Positions 38,280-47,307 of a stretch of DNA of 64,000 bases are shown here, piece after piece. Both the position numbers and the translations under genes were made by a program. How positions within the stretch are numbered: position 1 is the stretch's first letter; every line of letters starts with the position of its first letter. The stretch lies in contig JAXMGQ010000023.1 of NCBI GenBank assembly GCA_046347195.1, forward strand, positions 11,474 to 75,473, given 5' to 3'. The notes under the pieces are model-generated. The model was not told the origin of the DNA and made no database searches. It was given only the letters and a program-made list of their open reading frames with translations. The DNA comes from TMP-86 sp046347195 (GTDB lineage Bacteria > Pseudomonadota > Gammaproteobacteria > Steroidobacterales > Steroidobacteraceae).

Positions 38280-39848
38280 ATGTCGTACAAGCTCACCTAC
38301 GCCACCATGTTCTCCCCGCCGGACACGCTGCACAGCGCCTACGAGGCCGCGGTCGCGCGCGTGCGCGGCTCGCTGGGAGGCAGCCATGCGCTGTACCTGA
38401 ATGGCCAGGATCTCGCCGGCGCGGGCACGATCGAGAAGCGCAACCCTGCCAATGAGGACCAAGCCCTCGGCCAGTTCGCGAAGGCCGATGTCGCGCAGAT
38501 GAACGCCGCGGTGGCCGCGGCGAGCGCCGCGCGGGACTCCTGGGCTGCCACGCCCGCCGCCAGGCGCATCGAACTGTCACGCCGGGTGGCCACGCTCATC
38601 GAGGAGCGCGTCTATGCCATCGCCGCGGCGCTCACGCTGGAAGTGGGCAAGAACCGCATGGAGGCGCTGGGCGAGGCGCAGGAGGCGGCGGATTTCTTCT
38701 CCGGCTATGCGGCGGACTTCGAGAAGAACGCCGGCTACGTGCACGGGTTGCCCGATGATCCGCTGGCGGGGTGGAAGTCCCACAACCGCAGCACGCTCAA
38801 GCCCTACGGGGTCTGGGCGGTGATTGCCCCGTTCAACTTTCCCCTGGCGCTGGCCAGCGGCCCCGTGGCCGCCGCACTGGTGACCGGCAACTGCGTGGTG
38901 CTCAAGGGCTCCGTGGAGACGCCCTGGGCGGGGCGCCTGCTCGCCGACTGCATCCGCGATGCGGGTTATCCGCCCGGCGTGTTCAACTATCTCTGCGGCG
39001 ATGGAAGCGATGTGGGCGCGCAACTCGTCGCCCACCGCGATGTCGCGGGCATCACCTTCACCGGCTCCTATGCGGTGGGCATGTCCATTCACCGGCAGAT
39101 GGTGGCCGGCCCCTGGGCCCGCCCCTGCATCGCCGAGATGGGTGGCAAGAACGCCTGCATCGTCACCGCGAATGCGGATCTCGAGCGCGCGGTACCCGGC
39201 ATCCTGCGCTCGGCCTTCGGCATGGGCGGGCAGAAGTGCTCGGCCCTGTCGCGCCTGTACGTCGAGGCCGCCGTGGCCGATGCGCTGGTGGAGAAGCTGG
39301 TCCAGCGCATCAACGCGATGCGCGTGGCCGATCCCACGCTGCGCGCCACGGAGCTGGGGCCGGTGATCTCCGCGCGGGCGGCGAGCCAGTACGAGGACTA
39401 CTGCGCGAGCCTGCGTTCGCCGGGCTCGCGCGTGCATTGCGGCGGCCAGCGGCTGCGGGAGGGGGACCTGGCGCGCGGACACTTCGTGGCGCCAACGCTG
39501 GCGGAGTCGCCCCCGGATCATCCGCTGTTCTCGCACGAGATGTTCCTGCCCATCCTCATGATGGCGCGGGTGAAGAGCCTCTCCGAGGCCATCGACCGCG
39601 CGAATGACTCGCCGCTGGGTCTCACGGCTGGCTGCTACGGCAACGCTGCGGAAGTCGCGGAGTTCGAACGGCGCATCGAGGCGGGGGTCATCTACGTGAA
39701 CCGGCCGCAGGGGTCGACCACCGGCGCCTGGCCCGGCTACCAGGCCTTTGCCGGCTGGAAGGGCTCGAGCTCCACCGGCAAGGCCATCGGTTCGTTCTAC
39801 TACCTGCCGCAGTACCTGCGCGAACAATCGCTCACCTGGGTGGAGTGA
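38280..39848 (+). CDS. aldehyde dehydrogenase, glutamate-semialdehyde (P5C) dehydrogenase type
   Basis: A 522-residue NAD(P)+-dependent aldehyde dehydrogenase of the RocA/P5CDH branch. The active cysteine is in FGMGGQKCSALSR; GQKCSA is typical of that branch. The general-base glutamate is in IAEMGGKNACIV, and APFNFPLALASGPVAAAL is the coenzyme-site motif. The chosen ATG (MSYKLTYATMF) gives the expected N-terminus; a longer frame runs into the intergenic operator. First gene of the rightward operon. In this context it probably oxidises the semialdehyde made by one of the two class III aminotransferases. The true substrate could be glutamate semialdehyde or a longer chain analogue. Confidence 0.9.
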   Translation: MSYKLTYATMFSPPDTLHSAYEAAVARVRGSLGGSHALYLNGQDLAGAGTIEKRNPANEDQALGQFAKADVAQMNAAVAAASAARDSWAATPAARRIELSRRVATLIEERVYAIAAALTLEVGKNRMEALGEAQEAADFFSGYAADFEKNAGYVHGLPDDPLAGWKSHNRSTLKPYGVWAVIAPFNFPLALASGPVAAALVTGNCVVLKGSVETPWAGRLLADCIRDAGYPPGVFNYLCGDGSDVGAQLVAHRDVAGITFTGSYAVGMSIHRQMVAGPWARPCIAEMGGKNACIVTANADLERAVPGILRSAFGMGGQKCSALSRLYVEAAVADALVEKLVQRINAMRVADPTLRATELGPVISARAASQYEDYCASLRSPGSRVHCGGQRLREGDLARGHFVAPTLAESPPDHPLFSHEMFLPILMMARVKSLSEAIDRANDSPLGLTAGCYGNAAEVAEFERRIEAGVIYVNRPQGSTTGAWPGYQAFAGWKGSSSTGKAIGSFYYLPQYLREQSLTWVE

Positions 39849-40660
39849 TGGCCCAGATCCTCTCGCTCGAGGAGGCCATCGCGCTTCACGTGGCCGATGG
39901 CCAGAGCCTGGCGCTGGAGGGCTTCACGCACCTCATCCCGTTCGCCGCGGCGCACGAGATCATCCGCCAGCGTCGCAGGGGTCTGCACCTGATCCGCATG
40001 ACCCCCGACCTCATCTATGACCAGATGATCGGCATGGGCTGCGCGCGCGCACTGACCTTCTCCTGGGGCGGCAACCCCGGCGTGGGTTCGCTGTACCGCC
40101 TGCGCGATGCCATCGAGAACGGCTGGCCGCAGCCGCTCGAGATCCACGAGCACACGCATGCCGGCATGGCCGCCGCCTACACGGCCGGCGCCAGCGGGCT
40201 GCCCTTCGGCATGCTGCGCGGCTACCTCGACAATGGCCTGAACGCGGTGAACCCGCAGATCCGACGCGTGCGCTGCCCGTACACCGGCGAGGAACTGGCC
40301 ACCGTGCCGGCACTGAACCCCGATGTGTCCATCATCCATGCGCAGGCCGCCGACGGTGAGGGCAATGTGCTCATCCAGGGCATCCTCGGCGCCCAGAAAG
40401 AGGCGGCGCTGGCAGGGCGCAAGCTCATCGTCACGGTGGAACGGCTGGTGGAGAAGCTCGATACGCACCTGAACTCGGTGGTGCTGCCGGGCTGGGTGGT
40501 CACCGCGGTCGCGGCAGTGCCGCGCGGTGCGTATCCTTCGTATGCGCAAGGGCACTACGAGCGCGACAACGATTTCTACAAGGCCTGGGATCCGATCGGC
40601 AAGAGCCGCGAACGCTTCCAGGAGTGGATGCGCGAGCATGTCCTGAAGGAGGCGGCATGA
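39848..40660 (+). CDS. CoA-transferase family I, subunit A (glutaconate CoA-transferase-like)
   Basis: A 270-residue alpha subunit. LALEGFTHLIPFAAAHEIIRQ and LIRMTPDLIYDQMIGMGC in the first third, and INAHAQ-like IIHAQAADGEGNVLIQG in the last third, fit the GctA/IpdA-like branch rather than the AtoD branch seen at 21.3 kb. The ATG shares one base with the preceding stop. It pairs with the next gene. It would convert a free acid, plausibly a dicarboxylate, to its CoA ester. Confidence 0.85.
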   Translation: MAQILSLEEAIALHVADGQSLALEGFTHLIPFAAAHEIIRQRRRGLHLIRMTPDLIYDQMIGMGCARALTFSWGGNPGVGSLYRLRDAIENGWPQPLEIHEHTHAGMAAAYTAGASGLPFGMLRGYLDNGLNAVNPQIRRVRCPYTGEELATVPALNPDVSIIHAQAADGEGNVLIQGILGAQKEAALAGRKLIVTVERLVEKLDTHLNSVVLPGWVVTAVAAVPRGAYPSYAQGHYERDNDFYKAWDPIGKSRERFQEWMREHVLKEAA

Positions 40661-41427
40661 GCGTCGTGGCCTGCACCGCGGATGAGATGATGACCGTCGC
40701 GGCGGCGCGGCTCCTGTGGAACGGCTGCGTGTGCTTCGTCGGCATCGGGCTGCCCTCGGCGGTGGCGAACCTCGCGCGCCACCTGCATGCCCCCGACATC
40801 GTGCTGATCTACGAGTCCGGCACCATCGGCGCCAAGCCCGGTGTGCTGCCGCTGTCCATCGGTGATGGGGAACTGGCGGAGACCGCCACGGCGGTGGTCT
40901 CGCTGCCGGAGATTTTCGCCTACTGGCTGCAGGCGGGGCGCGTGGATGTGGGGTTCCTGGGCGCCGCGCAGATCGATCGCTTCGGCAACCTCAACAGCAC
41001 CGTCATCGGTCCCTACGATGCGCCGCGCACGCGACTGCCGGGCGCGGGCGGTGCGCCCGAGATCGCCTCGAATGCGCGTCAGACCTTCGTGGTGCTGCGC
41101 CAGTCGCCTCGCTCCTTCGTGGCGACGCTCGATTTCAGGACCAGCGTCGGCTTCGGCGATGGCGGCGGCGCGCGCTCGCGGAGCGGTGCGCGTGGTCGCG
41201 GGCCGCAGGCGGTGATCACCGACTTTGGTATCCTCGCTCCGCATCCGCAGGACGAGGAGTTGCAGCTGACGAAGGTTTTTGAGAACGTCGATCCGCAGGA
41301 TGCGGTGAAGGCGACAGGCTGGCCGCTGCGGGTGGCCGATGAGCTGGAGGTGACCCGCCAGCCCAGTGAACAGGAGCTGAGCGTGCTGCGCGACCTGCAC
41401 GCCGGAAAGCTGAAGGGGGGAACATGA
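40657..41427 (+). CDS. CoA-transferase family I, subunit B (glutaconate CoA-transferase-like)
   Basis: A 256-residue beta subunit. The probable catalytic glutamate is in IVLIYESGTIGAKP, following the VGIGLPSAVANLARH motif. QIDRFGNLNSTVIGPY is the family block also seen in IpdB and GctB. It overlaps subunit A by four bases and the next aminotransferase by four. A Gly/Arg-rich stretch (DGGGARSRSGARGRG) near residue 175 is an unusual insertion compared with other members I know. Confidence 0.85.
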   Translation: MSVVACTADEMMTVAAARLLWNGCVCFVGIGLPSAVANLARHLHAPDIVLIYESGTIGAKPGVLPLSIGDGELAETATAVVSLPEIFAYWLQAGRVDVGFLGAAQIDRFGNLNSTVIGPYDAPRTRLPGAGGAPEIASNARQTFVVLRQSPRSFVATLDFRTSVGFGDGGGARSRSGARGRGPQAVITDFGILAPHPQDEELQLTKVFENVDPQDAVKATGWPLRVADELEVTRQPSEQELSVLRDLHAGKLKGGT

Positions 41428-42761
41428 AGAACGCGCACATCAAGACCGACCTGCCAGGCCCGAAGGCCAAGGCGCTGCTCGCGCGCGATGCGGCCTGTGT
41501 TTCGCCGTCCTATCCACGCGACTATCCCTTCGTGATCTCGCATGGCCGGGGTTGCGAGGTCTGGGACGTCGATGGCAACCGGTTCCTCGACTTTGCCGCC
41601 GGCATCGCCGTGTGCAGCACGGGGCATTCGCATCCCCACGTTGTGAAGGCCATCAAGGATGCGGCGGACCAGTTCCTGCACATCTCCTCGGATTACTGGC
41701 ACGAGCGCCAGGTGCTGCTGGCCGAGCGCATGGCGCAGCTCGCGCCCATGGGCGAGCCCGTCATGAGCTTCTTCGCGCAGTCGGGCACCGAGAGCGTCGA
41801 GGCTGCGCTCAAGCTCGCGCGCTACGTCACCGGCCGCGGACGCTTCATCGGCTTCCTCGGCAGCTTCCACGGCCGCACCATGGGGTCGCTGGCCTTCACC
41901 TCGAGCAAGTACACCCAGCAGAAGGGGTTCTTCCCCACCATGCCGGGCGTCACCCACGTGCCTTACCCGAACCCCTACCGGCCCTTGCTGGCCGGTGAGG
42001 ACCAGGGCGCGGCGGTGCTCAGCTACATCGAGAACGTGCTGTTCCAGCACAACGTGCCGCCGGACGAGGTGGCCGCCATCCTCGTGGAACCCATCCAGGG
42101 CGAGGGCGGGTATCTGGTTCCGCCGGAGGGGTTCCTGGCCGGCCTGCGCGCGCTGTGCGACCGGCACGGCATCCTGCTCATCTTCGATGAAGTCCAGTCC
42201 GGCATCGGCCGCACGGGACGCATGTTTGCCTGCGAACACTGGGGCGTGGCGCCTGACATCATGACCCTCGCCAAGGGGCTGGGTTCGGGCCTGCCCATCG
42301 GCATGGTGGTGGCGAAGAAGCGCATCATGGAGCAGTGGAAGCGCGGCGCGCATGGCAACACCTATGGCGGCAACCCCGTCTGCTGTGCGGCGGCGCTGGC
42401 CACGCTCGATCTCGTGCAGAACGGGTTCATGGAAAACGCTGCCGCCATGGGCGAGCATTTCATGCGCGCGCTCAAGGGGCTGCAGCAGCGCCAGCCGGTG
42501 ATCGGCGAAGTGCGCGGCAAGGGCCTGATGATCGGCATGGAACTGGTGAGCGATCACCGTACGCGTGCGCCCGCGCGCGCGCTGTGCGATGCGCTGGTCA
42601 CCCGCGCCTGGCACAACGGCCTGATCCTGCTCTCCTGCGGCCTGTCGACGGTGCGCTTCATGCCGCCGCTGATGGTCAGCGCCGCGCAGATCGACGAGGC
42701 CATGGTGTTGCTCGAGGCCAGCCTCGTCGAAGCGCAGCAGCAGCAGATGAAGAAGTCCTGA
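41424..42761 (+). CDS. class III aminotransferase, 4-aminobutyrate/omega-amino acid type
   Basis: A 445-residue PLP enzyme of the GabT/acetylornithine aminotransferase group. FFAQSGTESVEAALKLAR is the phosphate site, LVEPIQGEGGYLVPP and IFDEVQSGIGRTGRMFA carry the PLP Asp, and TLAKGLGSGLPIG the lysine. It is closer to GabT than the leftward aminotransferase, so the two are likely to act on different substrates or steps. It overlaps subunit B of the CoA transferase by four bases. With the aldehyde dehydrogenase and CoA transferase it could form a transamination-oxidation-CoA activation route (for example for 5-aminovalerate or 4-aminobutyrate). Confidence 0.9.
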   Translation: MKNAHIKTDLPGPKAKALLARDAACVSPSYPRDYPFVISHGRGCEVWDVDGNRFLDFAAGIAVCSTGHSHPHVVKAIKDAADQFLHISSDYWHERQVLLAERMAQLAPMGEPVMSFFAQSGTESVEAALKLARYVTGRGRFIGFLGSFHGRTMGSLAFTSSKYTQQKGFFPTMPGVTHVPYPNPYRPLLAGEDQGAAVLSYIENVLFQHNVPPDEVAAILVEPIQGEGGYLVPPEGFLAGLRALCDRHGILLIFDEVQSGIGRTGRMFACEHWGVAPDIMTLAKGLGSGLPIGMVVAKKRIMEQWKRGAHGNTYGGNPVCCAAALATLDLVQNGFMENAAAMGEHFMRALKGLQQRQPVIGEVRGKGLMIGMELVSDHRTRAPARALCDALVTRAWHNGLILLSCGLSTVRFMPPLMVSAAQIDEAMVLLEASLVEAQQQQMKKS

Positions 42762-42784
42762 GAGCCTTGGGCGAGGGGGATGGC

Positions 42785-45331
42785 ATGCGCAGCAGCATGA
42801 AGGGCCGGATCGTGTGGCTGGGTTGCGCACTCGCGCTGCAGGTCCTCACGGGTGTGCAGGCGGCGTGGGCACAGCGGGCACCGGTGCTGCCGCAGCTCGA
42901 CATGCCGCACCCGTACTATTACCGCGAGATGTTCCTGCCGCAGCTCACGGGCGGGCCGTCGGGTCTCGCCTGGTCGCCGGATGGCCAGGAGCTCGTGTAT
43001 TCCATGGCGGGGTCGCTGTGGCGGCAACGGATGGACGGAACACGGGCCACGCAGCTCACGGCCGCGTCCTACGACTACCAGCCCGACTGGTCACCCGACG
43101 GGCGCTGGATCATCTACACCGTGTACGCGCACGATGCGCTGGAACTGTGGGCGCTCGACCTCGCCAGTGGCGTCTCGAAGCCGCTGACCCGCAACGGCGC
43201 GATCAACGTCGAGCCGCGCTTCTCCCCCGATGGCGCCCGCGTGGTGTTCACCTCGAGCCAGGACCACAGGCGCTTCCACCTGTTCATGGCGGATTTCCGC
43301 GACGGCGCGCTGACGAACCTGACGCAGCTCACGCAGGAACACCGCAGCGAACTGCCGCGCTACTACTACAGTCCCTTCGACCACGAGATCAGCCCGCTGT
43401 GGTCGCGCGATGGCAAGTCCATCCTGTACGTGTCCAACCGCAACCACATCCACGGCACCGGCGGGCTGTGGCGCATGCCGGCGCAGGCCGGCGCCGCGGG
43501 ACAGGAACTGCACTACGAGGAGAGCAACTGGCGCACGCGTCCTGATCTATCGCCCGATGGCAAGCGCCTGGTGTACAGCTCCTACGTTGGGCGCTCCTGG
43601 CACAACCTGTGGATGATGCCCGCGAGCGGCGGTGATGTGTTCGCCGTTGGCTTCGGCGATTGGGACCAGACCAGCCCGCGCTGGTCACCGGATGGCAGCC
43701 GCATCGCCTTCATCAGCAACCAGGGCGGCGGCACGTCTATCGGCATCCTGGGCGTGCCCGGCGGGTTGGTGCGCACGCTGGCGGTGCAGGAGCGCGTGTA
43801 CCGCCAACCGATGGGCCGCCTGCACCTGTCGTTGACGGATGCAACCGGATCGCCCGCGGCGGCGCGCGTGGGCATCACCGATGCGGCCGGCAGGACCTAC
43901 GGCCCCGATGGCGGTTGGCTCTCGGCGGATGATGGCTACGACCGCCGCGAACGTCCCTTCGAGGCGCATTACTTCCACGTGAAGGGCGAGGCGATGGTGA
44001 GCGTGCCCGCGGGAGCGGTGCGCATCGACATCCTCAACGGGTTTGAGCGCCCGCTGGAGCAGCGTTCGGTGACGGTGCGCGCAGGGGACACGGTGGAGGT
44101 GGCGAGCAACCTGTCGCAGGGCACCTGGCAGGTGCCGGATCCTGCGCACTGGGTGAGCGGGGATGTCCACGTTCACATGAACTACGCGGGCAGCTATCGC
44201 AACGACCCCGCGCACCTCGTGCTGCAGGCGGAGGCCGAGCACCTGAGCCTCGTGAACGCGCTCATCGTCAACAAGGAACAGCGCTTCCCCGACATCGCCT
44301 ACAACGGCCGGCACGTGGATCCGGCCTCGAGCGCCACCGCCACCATCCTGCACGGCCAGGAGTTCCACACCAGCTACTGGGGGCACCTCGGCCTCCTGGG
44401 CATCCGCGAGGGGATCATCCTGCCGGGGTATGCGGGTTATCCCAACACCGCGGCCGCGAGCCTCGTGCCCACGAATTCGCAGATCGCGGACCTTGCGCAT
44501 TCGCGTGGTGCGCTGGTGGGCTACGTGCACCCTTACGATGAGGAGCAGCGGCCCTTCGATCTCACGCAGCGCCAGAGCCACGCACTGCCCGTGGACGTGG
44601 CGCTGGGCAAGGTGGATTACCTCGAGGTCCTCGGCTTCAGCGATCACCGATCCACGGCGGCAGTGTGGTACCGGCTGCTCAACCTGGGCTTCCGGATCCC
44701 CGCGGCGGGCGGCACCGACGCCATGGCGAACTACGCCTCGCTGCGCGGACCCGTGGGCATGAACCGCGTCTACGTGCGCGCGCCGCAAGGACCGCTCGAT
44801 GTCGATCATTGGCTGGCCTCGCTGAAGGCCGGCCGGAGCTTCGCCACCAACGGCCCGCTGTTGGGACTGTCGCTCGGGGGACTCGGCATCGGGGATGAGC
44901 TGAAGCTCGATGGGCCCGCCGCCGTGGATTTCCGCGCAAGCCTCAAGTCCATCGCCGCCGTGGAACACCTCGACCTCATCTGCAACGGCAAGTCGGTGAA
45001 GCGCTTCGTCACCGGCAAGGCCATCGATCATGGCGAATTCAAGGGCCGCGTGGAGCTGCACGAGAGCGGTTGGTGTGTGCTGAGCGCCTCGAGCGATGGC
45101 GGCCGCTACCCCGTGTTCGACAACTACGTGTACGCGACCACGAGCCCGGTGTACGTCCGCATCGATGGCAAGCCGCCTCACTCACCGGAGGATGCGCGCT
45201 TCTTCGTCGCCTGGATCGACCGGATGGTCGAGTCCACGCGCGCGTATCCGGACTGGAACAGCGAGGCGGAGAAGACGGCGGTGCTGGAGCAGTTGGCGCG
45301 CGCGCGGGCCAGTTTTAATGCTTTGCAGTAG
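42785..45331 (+). CDS. TolB-like propeller fused to a CehA/McbA-type PHP metallohydrolase
   Basis: An 848-residue secreted protein. A signal peptide (ending AWAQ) comes first. Repeated PD40/WD40-like motifs follow (LAWSPDGQELVYS, PDWSPDGRWIIYT, PRFSPDGARVVFT, PRWSPDGSRIAFIS) to about residue 330. The rest is a linker domain and a PHP metallohydrolase domain. Metal ligands are visible in GDVHVHMNYAG, in HGQEFHTSYWGHLGL and in LVGYVHPYDEE. CehA/McbA relatives include carbaryl hydrolases, but the natural substrates of propeller fusions are not known. It starts 23 bases after the aminotransferase, behind GAGGGGGA, so it is probably the last gene of the catabolic operon. An amide or ester hydrolase releasing the amino acid outside the cell is an attractive guess. 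Confidence 0.85.
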   Translation: MRSSMKGRIVWLGCALALQVLTGVQAAWAQRAPVLPQLDMPHPYYYREMFLPQLTGGPSGLAWSPDGQELVYSMAGSLWRQRMDGTRATQLTAASYDYQPDWSPDGRWIIYTVYAHDALELWALDLASGVSKPLTRNGAINVEPRFSPDGARVVFTSSQDHRRFHLFMADFRDGALTNLTQLTQEHRSELPRYYYSPFDHEISPLWSRDGKSILYVSNRNHIHGTGGLWRMPAQAGAAGQELHYEESNWRTRPDLSPDGKRLVYSSYVGRSWHNLWMMPASGGDVFAVGFGDWDQTSPRWSPDGSRIAFISNQGGGTSIGILGVPGGLVRTLAVQERVYRQPMGRLHLSLTDATGSPAAARVGITDAAGRTYGPDGGWLSADDGYDRRERPFEAHYFHVKGEAMVSVPAGAVRIDILNGFERPLEQRSVTVRAGDTVEVASNLSQGTWQVPDPAHWVSGDVHVHMNYAGSYRNDPAHLVLQAEAEHLSLVNALIVNKEQRFPDIAYNGRHVDPASSATATILHGQEFHTSYWGHLGLLGIREGIILPGYAGYPNTAAASLVPTNSQIADLAHSRGALVGYVHPYDEEQRPFDLTQRQSHALPVDVALGKVDYLEVLGFSDHRSTAAVWYRLLNLGFRIPAAGGTDAMANYASLRGPVGMNRVYVRAPQGPLDVDHWLASLKAGRSFATNGPLLGLSLGGLGIGDELKLDGPAAVDFRASLKSIAAVEHLDLICNGKSVKRFVTGKAIDHGEFKGRVELHESGWCVLSASSDGGRYPVFDNYVYATTSPVYVRIDGKPPHSPEDARFFVAWIDRMVESTRAYPDWNSEAEKTAVLEQLARARASFNALQ

Positions 45332-45413
45332 TCCTCTTTGCACTGAGAGGCTGCTGCATGCACGTTTTCCGATGCATATCTGCCGGCGCGCGGAGTCTTG
45401 AAAACGCAGTCGC

Positions 45414-45442
45414 TTGACGTTAGTAACGTGCCGCGTTACTAT
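45414..45442 (+). promoter_or_regulatory. higBA promoter with overlapping inverted-repeat operator
   Basis: TTGACG (45414-45419), 17-base spacer, TACTAT (45437-45442). A perfect 8-base inverted repeat TAGTAACG-TGCCG-CGTTACTA (45421-45441) fills the spacer and -10 box, the expected place for autorepression by the HigA-HigB complex. The predicted start coincides with the GTG of higB, suggesting a leaderless message. Confidence 0.75.
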
Positions 45443-45448
45443 TAATCC

Positions 45449-45730
45449 GTGATCAAGTCCTTTCGCGGTAAGGAAGCCGAGAGAGTATGGAGTCGTGAAT
45501 ACTCCAGGCGGCTGCCTGGCAACATGCAACAGCGGGCATTGATGAAGCTTCAGCAGTTGAATGCCGCGGAAGACTTGAAGGACCTCTCGGTTCCCGTCTC
45601 GAATCAGCTCGAGGTTTTGAAAGGTGATCGAAAAGGCGAGCACAGCATCCGTATCAATCAACAGTGGCGGATTTGCTTCAAATGGCGTGACGGCCACGCC
45701 ATTGATGTGGAAATCGTCGATTACCATTAG
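45449..45730 (+). CDS. higB: HigB-type toxin (RelE superfamily)
   Basis: A 93-residue ribosome-dependent mRNA endonuclease family toxin (plasmid maintenance killer type). It starts MIKSFRGKEAERVW at a GTG. The core GDRKGEHSIRINQQWRICFKW with conserved arginines, and the DVEIVDYH end, are standard for HigB. The gene precedes its antitoxin, the normal higBA order. Its base composition is lower in GC than its neighbours, in keeping with horizontal gain. Confidence 0.93.
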   Translation: MIKSFRGKEAERVWSREYSRRLPGNMQQRALMKLQQLNAAEDLKDLSVPVSNQLEVLKGDRKGEHSIRINQQWRICFKWRDGHAIDVEIVDYH

Positions 45731-45744
45731 ACTTGAGTAGGTTT

Positions 45745-46068
45745 ATGGCAGCGCGAAAAATCAAACTGACGCATCCGGGAAAGATCCTCAAACAGGAGTT
45801 CATGGATCCTGTGAGCCTGAGTTGCTATGCCTTGGCCAAGGCTTTGGAGGTGCCGCTGCCGCGGGTGAACGACATCGTTCGAGAGAAACGTGCGATTTCT
45901 CCGGAGATGGCTGTGTTGTTGTCCGCATATTTTGGCACTTCCGATCGTTACTGGATCAACTTGCAGGCGCACTTTGATCTTGAGTTGGCCAAGGGCAAGG
46001 TTGGCAAGCAGGCCGCCCGCATCAGCCGGCATCCACACGGCGCAAACGGTACGCTGCAGCCAGTCTGA
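45745..46068 (+). CDS. higA: HigA-type antitoxin
   Basis: A 107-residue XRE-family helix-turn-helix protein (HPGKILKQEFMDP, SCYALAKALEVPLPRVNDIVREKRAIS, YFGTSDRYWINLQAHFDLE). It neutralises HigB and represses the operon through the inverted repeat at the promoter. The ATG 14 bases after higB is preceded by GAGTAGG; a TTG 12 bases earlier is a weaker choice. The C-terminus (ISRHPHGANGTLQPV) is a short tail outside the conserved domain. Confidence 0.92.
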   Translation: MAARKIKLTHPGKILKQEFMDPVSLSCYALAKALEVPLPRVNDIVREKRAISPEMAVLLSAYFGTSDRYWINLQAHFDLELAKGKVGKQAARISRHPHGANGTLQPV

Positions 46069-46101
46069 TCGACGCAGTAGCGACGCCTGGATCTGGCCGA
46101 C

Positions 46102-47251
46102 TCAGGGCGCGAGCCGGTTGTATTTCTTCAGCACCTTGCGCAAGGCATCGTGCGGCAACGCGTACACCTTGTGGTCATCGGCGCCGGTCATGTCGCGCGC
46201 GGCGACCATGGCGTTGACGATGGCCTCCTCGGTGGCGAACACCGTGGCGCCGAACAGCGGGTCCATCGCATCGTTGCCGAGCATCTTGCAGCGGATGCTG
46301 CCCGCCGCCGCGGCCTGCGGGTTGGCGGTGGAGAAGGCGATGAAGATGTCGCCCGAGCCATTGCCCGACAGGCTTCCCAGGCGCCCGAGGCCCAGCGTCA
46401 CGCGCCGCGCGAGGCGCTTCAACTGATGCGGCAGGAGCGGCGCGTTGGTGGCCACCACCACGATGATGGATCCGAGTTCGGCCTGGTCCGACGGCACGAA
46501 GGCGTAGGGCTCGGGCAGGTCGATCGCGCCCCAGGCACGCTCCGCGATGCGCAGGTTCTCGCGCCGGCCGGAATTGCACGAACCAGCACCCCGACCGTGT
46601 AGCCGCCTTCCTTCGCGCTGAGCACCCGCGAGGAGGTGCCGATGCCCCCCTTGAAACCATTGCAGATCATGCCGGTGCCACCGCCCACGCTGCCTTCCGG
46701 CACCGGGCCGCCGGCGGCGCTCGAGGCGTGCAGAGCGTGCTCGGGGCGGACGTAGCCGCTGGTGTCGCTGGAGCCAGCCATCCCAGGTCTCGCCCACCAC
46801 CGGCAGCGACCACCAGTAGCCGGTCTCGTCGGCAGGACCTCTTGGCCACGCGCCACTGGATCACCGCGTCGCGCACCACTCCCACGCTGTGCGTGTTGGT
46901 GATCATCACCGGCCCCTCGAGGAAGCCGGACTCCTCCACCCAGGTCGTGCCCGTCATCTCGCCATTGCCGTTCTGCGAGTACCAGCCGGCAAACACGGGC
47001 TTGCTCAGCGTGTCCTTGCCGCGCGGCAGGATGGCGGTCACGCCGGTGCGCACCGGCCCCTTGCCCACCTGCAGCTAGCCGCAGCCCTCGATGAGCGTGG
47101 TGTGACCGACGAGCACGCCGGCGACATCGGTGATGGCATTGAGCGGTCCCGGCTGACCGTCGAAGGGGACGCCCAGGTCGCGGGCTCGCGGCTCGGCGTG
47201 CGCGGACAGGGCACAGGCAAGCAGGCCCGCCGCCAGTGTGAAACGTTTCAT
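46102..47251 (-). pseudogene. DmpA/P1-family aminopeptidase, inactivated
   Basis: Read leftward from MKRFTLAAGLLACALSAHA at 47251 (signal peptide). RARDLGVPFDGQPGPLNAITDV and GVLVGHTTLIEGCG follow, then an in-frame TAG (47075-47077). The same frame goes on with VGKGPVRTGVTAILPRG and PVMITNTHSVGVVRDAV. At least three frame changes come after this before AELGSIIVVVATNAPLLPHQL, which holds the Gly-Ser autocleavage site that yields the N-terminal serine nucleophile. The end at 46102 is intact. The family are self-processing L-aminopeptidase/D-esterases. A stop codon plus several shifts make this a true pseudogene more convincingly than the other broken genes here. Confidence 0.85.
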
Positions 47252-47307
47252 CTGGCGATCATACCTGCAATGCGATGCGGCCCGCGACCCAGGCCGCTGC
47301 GCCGGTT

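Noticed and set aside
45333..45350. CCTCT-TTGCACTG-AGAGG hairpin after the PHP hydrolase as a terminator.
   Set aside because: The stem is only five pairs and no T-run follows.
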